A DNA stretch of 5,499 nucleotides, from NCBI GenBank assembly GCA_043793345.1, contig JAYVXF010000182.1, positions 1-5,499 on the forward strand, in the 5' to 3' direction. Shown here piece after piece: positions 1 to 5,499 of the stretch. The notes beneath the pieces were generated by a model. That model worked only from the letters and a program-made list of their open reading frames with translations. It did not search any database and had not been told where the DNA came from. This DNA comes from UKL13-2 sp043793345 (GTDB taxonomy: Bacteria; Pseudomonadota; Gammaproteobacteria; Burkholderiales; Usitatibacteraceae). Each line of letters opens with the position of its first letter. Position 1 is the stretch's first letter. The position numbers and the translations under genes are program-made.

Positions 1-1213
1 GCATCACCCCGGCGATCCACATTGAAGATATGTAGAGAACGATACCGAGCGTGGCGACCCAGAAGTGCAGCGAGATCAGTTTGACGCTGTACATTTCGAG
101 TCGACCCCACAGTCGCGGGATCAGGTAATACATCGCGCCGATGGTAACGAATGCCACCCAGCCCAACGCACCGGCGTGGACGTGACCGATTGTCCAGTCG
201 GTGTAGTGCGACAGCGCATTCACGGTCTTGATTGACATCATCGGCCCTTCGAAGGTGGCCATGCCGTAGAACGACAGCGAGACGATGAGAAATTTGAGTA
301 TTGGGTCGTCGCGCAGTTTGTGCCACGCGCCCGACAACGTCATGATGCCGTTGATCATGCCGCCCCAGCTCGGAGCCAGCAGGATCAGCGAGAACACCAT
401 GCCCAGTGATTGCGCCCAATCAGGTAGCGCCGTGTAGTGCAGATGATGCGGGCCGGCCCACATGTAAGTGAAGATGAGCGCCCAAAAGTGGACCACCGAC
501 AGGCGATAAGAATAGATCGGACGTCCGGCCTGCTTGGGCACGAAGTAATACATGATGCCCAGGAAGCCGGCGGTCAGGAAAAATCCCACTGCGTTGTGCC
601 CGTACCACCACTGCACCATCGCGTCCTGCACGCCGGCATAGGCGGAATAGGATTTCCAGAAACTCGCCGGCACCGCAGCGCTGTTGACGATATGCAAAAT
701 GGCGATCGTCAGAATATAGGCACCGAAAAACCAGTTGGCCACATAAATGTGCGGCACTTTGCGCCGCATGATGGTGCCGAAGAAGGTGATGGCGTAGACG
801 ACCCAGACGACGGTGATGAGGATGTCGATCGGCCATTCCAGTTCGGCGTATTCCTTGCTGGAATTGATACCGAGCGGCAGCGTGATCGCAGCCAGAACGA
901 TGACGAGTTGCCAACCCCAAAACGTAAACGCTGCCATGTTGTCGGAGATCAGGCGAACCTGGCAGGTGCGCTGCACGACGTAGTAGGAGGTCGCAAATAA
1001 TCCGCAGCCACCAAAGGCGAACACGACAGCATTGGTATGCAGCGGTCGCAATCTTCCATAGGACAACCAGGGAATCCCGAAGGTGAGATCAGGCCAGATG
1101 AGCTGCGCGGCGATGATCACGCCGACCAGCATGCCGACGATACCCCAGACGACGGTCATGATGGCAAACTGCCTGACCACCTTGTAGTTATAGGTCGTTG
1201 CTTCTGTCGGCAT
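1..1213 (-). CDS. ccoN: cbb3-type cytochrome c oxidase subunit I (partial, C-terminus cut by window edge)
   Basis: Catalytic subunit of the high-affinity cbb3 terminal oxidase. It reduces oxygen to water at a heme b3-CuB centre in the inner membrane. The frame is open from the ATG at 1213 to the window edge, giving 404 codons of a protein that is usually about 475-480 residues. The expected ligands are visible: H59 (LHTNAVVFAFGG, low-spin heme b); H206 in YGHNAVGFF and H256/H257 in AGPHHLHYTALPDW (CuB); Y250 (the tyrosine cross-linked to a CuB histidine in this family); H344 and H346 in IGHVHAGALGW (heme b3 and heme b). E322 in FEGPMMS is the conserved glutamate near the active site. About eleven hydrophobic segments fall in the visible part. 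The start is supported by an AAAGGAA site 7 nt upstream and by the typical short polar N-terminus before TM1. It is probably the first gene of ccoNO(Q)P, controlled by the two FNR boxes upstream. No ligand is missing. Confidence 0.97.
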   Translation of the reverse strand, partial: MPTEATTYNYKVVRQFAIMTVVWGIVGMLVGVIIAAQLIWPDLTFGIPWLSYGRLRPLHTNAVVFAFGGCGLFATSYYVVQRTCQVRLISDNMAAFTFWGWQLVIVLAAITLPLGINSSKEYAELEWPIDILITVVWVVYAITFFGTIMRRKVPHIYVANWFFGAYILTIAILHIVNSAAVPASFWKSYSAYAGVQDAMVQWWYGHNAVGFFLTAGFLGIMYYFVPKQAGRPIYSYRLSVVHFWALIFTYMWAGPHHLHYTALPDWAQSLGMVFSLILLAPSWGGMINGIMTLSGAWHKLRDDPILKFLIVSLSFYGMATFEGPMMSIKTVNALSHYTDWTIGHVHAGALGWVAFVTIGAMYYLIPRLWGRLEMYSVKLISLHFWVATLGIVLYISSMWIAGVM

Positions 1214-1220
1214 ATTCAGT

Positions 1221-1227
1221 TTCCTTT
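1221..1227 (-). promoter_or_regulatory. Ribosome binding site of ccoN
   Basis: On the minus strand AAAGGAA lies 7 nt before the ATG at 1213. It is the clearest Shine-Dalgarno match in the window and fixes the ccoN start. Confidence 0.75.
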
Positions 1228-1243
1228 GCGGAGTTTTTATTCA

Positions 1244-1278
1244 ACTTCTGTATGGTTGCATGACAGGAAAAATGTTTT
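1244..1278 (-). promoter_or_regulatory. Putative ccoN core promoter (FNR class II type)
   Basis: If the proximal FNR box (centre 1285.5) sits at about -41.5, as in class II FNR-activated promoters, transcription would start near 1244. The -10 element would then lie around 1249-1256, where the minus strand reads ACCATACA. That is a poor match to TATAAT. No good -35 hexamer is seen, which fits an activator-dependent promoter. The placement is inferred from FNR geometry, not from a strong core motif. Confidence 0.4.
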
Positions 1279-1292
1279 TTGATTTGGATCAA
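1279..1292 (-). promoter_or_regulatory. FNR/Anr box, proximal, perfect consensus
   Basis: TTGATTTGGATCAA matches the FNR consensus TTGAT-N4-ATCAA at all ten defined positions. It lies 66 bp upstream of the ccoN ATG. FNR-family proteins with an oxygen-labile 4Fe-4S cluster activate ccoN from such sites in many proteobacteria, so low-oxygen activation of ccoN is expected. The ccoS stop lies on the far side, so the box serves ccoN rather than ccoS. Confidence 0.9.
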
Positions 1293-1300
1293 ATGCGTTG

Positions 1301-1314
1301 TTGATTAAAATCAT
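1301..1314 (-). promoter_or_regulatory. FNR/Anr box, distal, one mismatch
   Basis: TTGATTAAAATCAT matches TTGAT-N4-ATCAA at nine of ten defined positions; the last base differs. Its centre is 22 bp from the proximal box, about two helical turns, so two dimers would bind the same face of the DNA. With the proximal box near -41.5, this one would be near -63.5. It could strengthen activation or act as a repressing upstream site. The sequence alone does not tell which. Confidence 0.75.
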
Positions 1315-1399
1315 TACCCGCATTTAATCGCGCAGATCGCCATTAGACGAGCCTTTGCGGGCATAAATGACCTGAAAGCCGCGCCAGTACTAGAGTTTG

Positions 1400-1621
1400 T
1401 TAATCAGGCGTACGTTGCACCTCCTTCACCTGCGACGATGACGAAGTTGCTTGCGTGGAAAGCTCGCATCGCGCAGGCGGCTGATCGTCATCCATCAGGA
1501 TGCGATTGCCCGGTCCTTCGAGGTCATCAAACTGGCCGTTGTCTGCCGACCACCAAAACACCACGCCGATACCGAGTGCGAGCAGCACGCTCAAGGGAAT
1601 TAACAGGATCAGAATTTCCAT
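1400..1621 (-). CDS. ccoS: cbb3 oxidase maturation protein CcoS
   Basis: Small single-span membrane protein needed to produce active cbb3 oxidase. In Rhodobacter, loss of CcoS leaves an oxidase lacking heme b, heme b3 and CuB. It has 73 residues: a hydrophobic segment at about 3-24, then the family signature around FWWSADNGQFDDLEGPGNRI and an acidic DDD. The tail from about residue 47 is polar, rich in Ser, Thr and Gln, and contains one Cys; it looks variable. The ATG at 1621 is chosen because the family begins with a short M-x-I-L type N-terminus. The same frame is open further upstream, but that part overlaps ccoI and resembles nothing in the family. The start is 7 nt after the ccoI stop with only a weak GAG as Shine-Dalgarno, so translation is probably coupled to ccoI. 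No convincing terminator follows. Confidence 0.93.
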   Translation of the reverse strand: MEILILLIPLSVLLALGIGVVFWWSADNGQFDDLEGPGNRILMDDDQPPARCELSTQATSSSSQVKEVQRTPD

Positions 1622-1628
1622 CAGAGGC

Positions 1629-4115
1629 TCAACCGCGCTGAAGACGCAGTGAGTTCGCGACCACGATGAGCGAACTCGTCGCCATGCCGATGGCAGCACC
1701 CGCAGGTGAGATGAAGCCACCGACTGCCAGCGGTACCGCAATGAGGTTGTAAATGAGAGCCCAGCAAAAATTCTGGCCGATGATGCGTTTCATTTTTACC
1801 GCGATACGTCGCGCTGTCACCAGCGGCATCAGATGCGGCGACAACAGCACCGCATCCGCGGTCAGGCGAGTCAGGTCGGCACCGCTGCCCATCGCGATCG
1901 ACACATCCGCTGCCGCCATCAACGGTGCGTCGTTGACACCATCGCCAACCGCGATCCAGCGCTTGCCTATCGCGCCTGTGTATGCAAGTTTGTCGGCAGG
2001 CGATTGGTTGCCGCGTACCTGCGCGTGATCGATACCGAGGCTTGCCGCAACTTGCGCCACGCGATCAGTGCGATCCCCCGACAGCAAATGCGGCGTGAGC
2101 GCGCTGCGTTCGAGTGCGCGCAGTGTTTCGACCGCATCCGACTTAAGCTGATCTGATAATTCAAATGCGGCCAGCCACGCACCTTCACGTCCGATGAACA
2201 GCGAAGCCACCGGTGGTAACGTCGGTGCGGCGCATCCGACCAGCGTGCGCACAAAAGCCAATCGACCAAGCCGCACACGTACACCGTCAATATCGCCTTC
2301 CACGCCGTCGCCCGCGATGAAATTCAAATTGAGCGCAACCGGCAAGGTGAGCGACCCGGTCACTGCACGCGCCGCAATCGCCCGTGCAACCGGGTGCGGT
2401 GAACCTGCTTCCAGCGCAATGCTCATGGCAAGAATTTCACGCTCATCTTTGTCACCGAGCAAGTGCATCGCGTCCACGGCAATCGCGCCTTCGGTGAGCG
2501 TGCCGGTTTTGTCAAAGGCGATATCGGTAGCAGCGGCAATTTTCTCCAGCGTTTCTGCGCGCGTGATCAACAGACCCTCGCGCGCCAGACGCGTGATCGC
2601 GATTGCCTGCGCGGCAGGTGCAGCCAGCGCCAGCGCGCAAGGGCAGGTAACCGCAAGCACCGCAATCGCGATTGAAAAACTGCGCGATGGATCGAACCAC
2701 CACCACACCGCGGCCGCGCCAAATGCCAGAAAAATGGTGAGTGGCGCCACCCAGCGTGCGATGCGCTCGGCCAACGGCGTGAGTAGGGGGCGCGACGATA
2801 GTGCCTCCTCGGTGAGTCGCGCAAGACTTGCCGCCGTCGTTGCCTCGCCGGTTCGCGTGACGCGTACCATCACCGGTGCGCTCAAGTTTAGCGAGCCGCT
2901 GGCCAGCGATGTGTGCATCCCGCGTTTGACGGGACGAGATTCTCCGGTCAGCAGCGATTCATCGAATTCACTTTCACCCTCGACGATGATGCCATCCGCG
3001 CCGACGGCCTCGCCGGTCGCCACGCGAATAATGTCACCGGCACGAAGTTCAGCGGCGGCCACCTGTGAACCTTCGCGGTTAGCCGGATAGTCCGCCATAC
3101 GCCACGCGACGGACGGTGCCGCGTTGGTGAGGCGCTCGATTAACGTGAGCGAGGATTCGCGTGCCGTTGACTCCAGATAGCGTGCCGCCAGCAATAAAAA
3201 AACGAACATCGATATCGAATCGAAATACAAATCGTTGCCGCCGCTAAAAAGTGAAACGGTGCTGGTGGCAAATGTTGCGATGATCGCCAACGCAATTGGC
3301 AAATCCATGCTCACCCGCCCAACCATCAAATCACGACAGGCACCGACAAAAAACGAGCGCGTCGAAAACAACAACACCGGCAGCGTCAATACAAACCCCG
3401 CCCAGCCCATCAGCAGGCGCGCCTCTGGACTTACCTCGTCTGCCGCCGAGAAATAAAGGGGTACGGTAAACATCATCACCTGCATCATTCCCAGCAGCGC
3501 CACGCCGAGCTCGATCAGCGCACGCCGCCGGGAGCGACGCCGTGCCTCGAAGCGGGCGCTGGCAGTCGCTGGTTGTGCAGCCAAACCCACCCGCGACAAT
3601 GCATCGAGTAGCAGGCTCAACTTAGTCGCACCGTTGTCCCACGTGACCGAGGCGCGATGGGTGATCTGGTTTACCGATGCCGCAGTGACGCCGGGTACGC
3701 GGGCGAGTGCGGATTCTGCAAGCCAGACGCAGGCCGCACAGGTGATGCCCTCGATGTAAAAGTCGGCCTTACGCATGATGGCGTCGGGCGATGCGACATA
3801 AACGGCTTGGATATTGGCAAGATCGAACAAGGCGTTAACCGCGCGCCCTACTGTCGGAGTCTGTGCGTTCGCGGTACGGTTAAAGTAGTAGGCATCAAGA
3901 CCCGCGTCCATAATGGTGAGTGCCACCGCCTCGCAACCGGCGCAGCATAGCGCGCGTTGCTTGCCGTCGAAGCAAATCTTGAAATGGGTTGCGGCAGGAA
4001 CCGGCAGTCCGCAATGAAAACAGGCATCAAGCGCACTGCACACAGTGTCGTTTCCAGTTGTTGCGCGTTGCGCAGCTTGGTGGTTATTCAATCTGCCGCC
4101 AATGATGCTGTTCAT
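1629..4115 (-). CDS. ccoI: Copper-translocating P1B-type ATPase CcoI/FixI
   Basis: Inner-membrane ATPase that exports copper toward the periplasm for CuB assembly in cbb3 oxidase. It has 828 residues, normal for CcoI. The N-terminal metal-binding region holds CFHC (32-35) and CCAGC (57-61), the cysteine pattern usual ahead of the HMA domain in CcoI/FixI proteins. The HMA domain carries CAAC (126-129). An arginine-rich stretch (192-198) precedes TM1. There are about eight membrane segments: TM1-4 at 199-313, TM5-6 at 455-505 and TM7-8 at 780-824. Catalytic motifs are complete: TGES 390-393; CPC 491-493 in TM6; DKTGT with the phosphorylated Asp at 535; SPHP with H574; GDGVND 724-729. N782, Y789-N790 and M811xxSS fit Cu(I) transport. 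The ATG at 4115 overlaps the preceding stop as ATGA and has no Shine-Dalgarno site, so translational coupling is likely. A general CopA-type efflux pump is less likely given the Cys-rich N-terminus and the neighbours. Confidence 0.96.
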   Translation of the reverse strand: MNSIIGGRLNNHQAAQRATTGNDTVCSALDACFHCGLPVPAATHFKICFDGKQRALCCAGCEAVALTIMDAGLDAYYFNRTANAQTPTVGRAVNALFDLANIQAVYVASPDAIMRKADFYIEGITCAACVWLAESALARVPGVTAASVNQITHRASVTWDNGATKLSLLLDALSRVGLAAQPATASARFEARRRSRRRALIELGVALLGMMQVMMFTVPLYFSAADEVSPEARLLMGWAGFVLTLPVLLFSTRSFFVGACRDLMVGRVSMDLPIALAIIATFATSTVSLFSGGNDLYFDSISMFVFLLLAARYLESTARESSLTLIERLTNAAPSVAWRMADYPANREGSQVAAAELRAGDIIRVATGEAVGADGIIVEGESEFDESLLTGESRPVKRGMHTSLASGSLNLSAPVMVRVTRTGEATTAASLARLTEEALSSRPLLTPLAERIARWVAPLTIFLAFGAAAVWWWFDPSRSFSIAIAVLAVTCPCALALAAPAAQAIAITRLAREGLLITRAETLEKIAAATDIAFDKTGTLTEGAIAVDAMHLLGDKDEREILAMSIALEAGSPHPVARAIAARAVTGSLTLPVALNLNFIAGDGVEGDIDGVRVRLGRLAFVRTLVGCAAPTLPPVASLFIGREGAWLAAFELSDQLKSDAVETLRALERSALTPHLLSGDRTDRVAQVAASLGIDHAQVRGNQSPADKLAYTGAIGKRWIAVGDGVNDAPLMAAADVSIAMGSGADLTRLTADAVLLSPHLMPLVTARRIAVKMKRIIGQNFCWALIYNLIAVPLAVGGFISPAGAAIGMATSSLIVVANSLRLQRG

Positions 4116-4957
4116 GGCGCAGTCAATGCGTTAGGCGCGGTCGGCTGGCTGACCGCAATACAAAGTGCCGCAAAGTTCTGCAACCGTTTGAGTCCGTCCG
4201 CACGCGCAAAGCCAAACAGCCCCATCGCCACCACCGCTGCACCCGCCGCCATACGCACGCGCGGGTCACGTGTCCATTGGCCAATACCGCCCGCCGCCCA
4301 GCCTACCGCAATCATCGCTGGCAGCGTGCCGAGTCCGAAGCCAAGCATGGTGAGCATACCGGCAGCGGCACTGCCCGCGCCGATGGCCGAGAGCAGCATC
4401 GCGTACACCATGCCGCACGGTATCCAGCCCCACAGCATGCCGAACAGCGCTGCGCGTGGAAGCGTATTCATGGGCAGTAGTTTTTTTGTCAGTGGCGAGA
4501 CCTGCCGCCAGAGATGTCCGCCTGCCCGTTCCAGCGGCGCCAGCAGTTGCGGCAGGCCCATGAGGGTTAGACCGGTGGCGACGATCATCAGATTGGCGAA
4601 CAGAAACAGCACGGTGCGCGCGCTCATCGTTTCGCCCAGCACCCAGCCCTGGCCAATTACGCCACCGATGGAGCCTGCCATCGCACCCGCGATCATGTAG
4701 CTCGCGATGCGGCCCGCATTGAAGGCCAGCACGTTGGTCTGCGGCGCGGACAAGCCCTGCGGCGCGCGCTTCACGTGCGCAACCGGAATGGCGATGGTCA
4801 GCACGGTGCGATCATTACCGGGACGCAAAGGCGTAGTTGCGCTGAGTGCAATGGTTCCGGAAATGCCCCCGCACATGCCAATACAATGCAGGCTGCCAAG
4901 AAAACCCGTGGTCAGCGCAGTTAGCGGCAAGGTCAGTGCGGTGACGGCAAATTCCAT
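4112..4957 (-). CDS. TauE/SafE-like (DsbD_2-type) polytopic membrane protein of the cbb3 cluster
   Basis: A 281-residue protein with about six or seven hydrophobic segments (roughly 3-23, 28-40, 82-104, 114-135, 167-190, 196-224, 234-252). Databases usually label it sulfite exporter TauE/SafE family or cytochrome c biogenesis transmembrane protein. Sulfite export is not supported by this context. The N-terminus has GSLHCIGMCGG (21-31), so H24, C25, M28 and C29 could bind copper or form a redox pair. NAGR (80-83), GWIPCGMVY (177-185, with C181) and GLGTLPAM (208-215) are further family landmarks. A long hydrophilic loop occupies about 41-78. Homologues sit between hemN and the ccoI/ccoS genes in other proteobacteria, as I recall. 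Together with the 4-nt overlap with ccoI, this suggests a role in copper or thiol handling during oxidase assembly, which is inference. The ATG at 4957 has no clear Shine-Dalgarno site. Family and context calls are firm; function is open. Confidence 0.87.
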   Translation of the reverse strand: MEFAVTALTLPLTALTTGFLGSLHCIGMCGGISGTIALSATTPLRPGNDRTVLTIAIPVAHVKRAPQGLSAPQTNVLAFNAGRIASYMIAGAMAGSIGGVIGQGWVLGETMSARTVLFLFANLMIVATGLTLMGLPQLLAPLERAGGHLWRQVSPLTKKLLPMNTLPRAALFGMLWGWIPCGMVYAMLLSAIGAGSAAAGMLTMLGFGLGTLPAMIAVGWAAGGIGQWTRDPRVRMAAGAAVVAMGLFGFARADGLKRLQNFAALCIAVSQPTAPNALTAP

Positions 4958-4965
4958 TCGATAAT

Positions 4966-4995
4966 TGTAATCAGATCGGATCAGACCGGATCAGA
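4966..4995. repeat. Three-copy direct repeat with 10-bp period at the hemN stop
   Basis: On the minus strand the units read TCTGATCCGG, TCTGATCCGA and TCTGATTACA. The hexamer TCTGAT recurs three times exactly 10 bp apart, and the first copy contains the hemN TGA. Three GATC tetranucleotides fall at 4974-4977, 4979-4982 and 4989-4992. The array fills most of the 33-nt gap between hemN and the next gene. It may be simple slippage duplication. Confidence 0.7.
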
Positions 4996-5499
4996 TAATT
5001 TTGGAGAAGCGCTCGCGTTTATCGCCATGGGTGAGGTAGTGATCGAAAATCATGGCGATAGTACGCACCAGCAGGCGACCGCGCGGCGTGACCACTATCC
5101 AGCCCGGTTCAAGGGTGACGAGCCCCTCCAGCGCCAGATCCTCGATGCGTTCCCATTCGTTGGCGAAGTAGTCGCGGAAGCGGATCAGATACGCGATTTC
5201 GATCGACTCGATCGACAATTCGAAGTGGCACATGATTGACTGGATGACGGCGCGGCGCAACAGATCGTCGGCGGTGAGCTCGATGCCGCGCAATACGGGT
5301 AGCTCGGCACGGTCAAGGCGATCATAGTATTCATCAAGCGCCTTTACGTTTTGACTGTAGGTGGTGCCAACCTTGCTGATGGCGGAAATGCCAAAGCCCA
5401 ATAAATCACACTCCGACCGGGTGGAATATCCCTGAAAGTTGCGGTGCAGACGTCCCTGCTTGGCCGCCACCGAGAGCTCATCGTGCGGCAGCGCAAAGT
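4991..5499 (-). CDS. hemN: Oxygen-independent coproporphyrinogen III oxidase (partial, N-terminus outside window)
   Basis: Radical-SAM enzyme that converts coproporphyrinogen III to protoporphyrinogen IX without oxygen in heme synthesis; cytoplasmic. Only the last 168 codons and the stop (TGA at 4991-4993) are present, out of about 455-460 residues usual for HemN. The catalytic CxxxCxC cluster lies upstream and cannot be checked. The fragment begins FALPHDELSVAAKQGRLHRN, then NFQGYST and CDLLGFGISAIS, which is characteristic of HemN proper rather than the shorter HemW. It continues through the C-terminal HemN domain with LPVLRGIEL, VIQSIMCHFEL and a final segment with RGRLLVR and FDHYL. The frame is open to the window edge; the GTG at 5470 is an internal Val codon, not a start. 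It is 33 nt from the next gene and on the same strand, so it may head the assembly operon. HemN supplies heme under the low-oxygen conditions in which cbb3 oxidase is made. Confidence 0.95.
   Translation of the reverse strand, partial: FALPHDELSVAAKQGRLHRNFQGYSTRSECDLLGFGISAISKVGTTYSQNVKALDEYYDRLDRAELPVLRGIELTADDLLRRAVIQSIMCHFELSIESIEIAYLIRFRDYFANEWERIEDLALEGLVTLEPGWIVVTPRGRLLVRTIAMIFDHYLTHGDKRERFSKII
5199..5216. repeat. 9-bp tandem duplication inside hemN
   Basis: TCGATCGAC occurs twice back to back. In hemN it is in frame and encodes a doubled S-I-E in LSIESIEIAY, so the reading frame is kept. It is probably a minor coding feature. Confidence 0.6.

Noticed and set aside
228..241. FNR-like sequence TTGATTGACATCAT inside ccoN
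   Set aside because: It matches the consensus at nine of ten positions, but it encodes the conserved CcoN segment MMSIKT deep in the gene, with no promoter context. Coding constraint explains it.
437..1000. Long open frames on both strands within the ccoN region (for example 437-1000 plus, 420-920 minus)
   Set aside because: The true ccoN frame carries all heme and CuB ligands and runs off the window edge. The others are His/Arg/Asp-rich shadows.
1317..1362. Inverted repeat CCCGCA / TGCGGG between ccoS and ccoN as a terminator
   Set aside because: The arms are only 6 bp with a 34-nt loop and there is no T-run on the minus strand. It does not look like an intrinsic terminator.
1622..1741. 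An upstream-extended start for ccoS giving 113 residues
   Set aside because: The extra 40 residues overlap the ccoI C-terminus in another frame, are Arg/Ser-rich and do not resemble CcoS. The ATG at 1621 gives the family N-terminus.
2194..3090. A 298-codon open frame on the plus strand opposite ccoI
   Set aside because: It lies wholly antisense to the middle of CcoI, whose motifs are complete. The product is a low-complexity Ser/Ala/Arg/Pro string with no domain, typical of a shadow frame in GC-rich DNA.
4481..4487. A run of seven A on the coding strand of the TauE/SafE-like gene, resembling a slippery site
   Set aside because: It encodes Thr-Lys-Lys in frame, the gene continues normally with family motifs after it, and no stimulatory structure or meaningful alternative product is apparent.
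3957..4700. A 247-codon plus-strand open frame across the start of ccoI and most of the TauE/SafE-like gene
   Set aside because: It is antisense to two well-supported genes, has no recognisable motif and has biased low-complexity composition.
5470..5470. GTG at 5470 as a start codon giving a 159-residue protein
   Set aside because: The frame continues upstream with typical HemN residues (FALPHDELS) to the window edge, so this is an internal valine.

Overview
The window is one co-directional, minus-strand block. It holds a cbb3-type cytochrome oxidase structural gene and the assembly genes that normally accompany it. GC is moderately high, coding is dense, the FNR/Anr-type sites are textbook, and hemN, ccoI, ccoS and ccoN lie together. 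This suggests a proteobacterium that respires at low oxygen. A betaproteobacterium is my best guess, but it is inferred from gene order and protein flavour only. No rRNA, tRNA, IS element, CRISPR array or prophage feature is visible.

Layout in the direction of transcription (high to low coordinates): (1) 5499-4991, the C-terminal third of HemN, the oxygen-independent coproporphyrinogen III oxidase; its start is outside the window. (2) 4990-4958, a 33-nt gap with a 10-bp-period repeat that begins at the hemN stop codon. (3) 4957-4112, a TauE/SafE-like (DsbD_2-type) polytopic membrane protein with an HCxxMC motif. (4) 4115-1629, CcoI/FixI, a copper P1B-type ATPase whose start overlaps the previous stop by 4 nt. 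(5) 1621-1400, CcoS, a single-span assembly factor starting 7 nt after ccoI. (6) 1399-1214, a 186-bp intergenic region with two tandem FNR/Anr boxes and a Shine-Dalgarno site. (7) 1213-1, the first 404 codons of CcoN, the catalytic subunit; ccoO, ccoP and the rest presumably follow beyond base 1.

The genes fit one pathway. HemN supplies heme precursors without oxygen. CcoI moves copper for the CuB centre of CcoN. The TauE/SafE-like protein probably assists in copper or thiol handling. CcoS is needed for cofactor insertion. The FNR boxes sit between the assembly genes and ccoN, so the oxidase structural operon has its own low-oxygen promoter, though read-through from upstream is possible. The less usual points are the order (assembly genes before ccoN), the tightly coupled uncharacterised membrane protein, and the weak or absent ribosome binding sites inside the assembly operon. 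I found no convincing evidence of an entirely new system.
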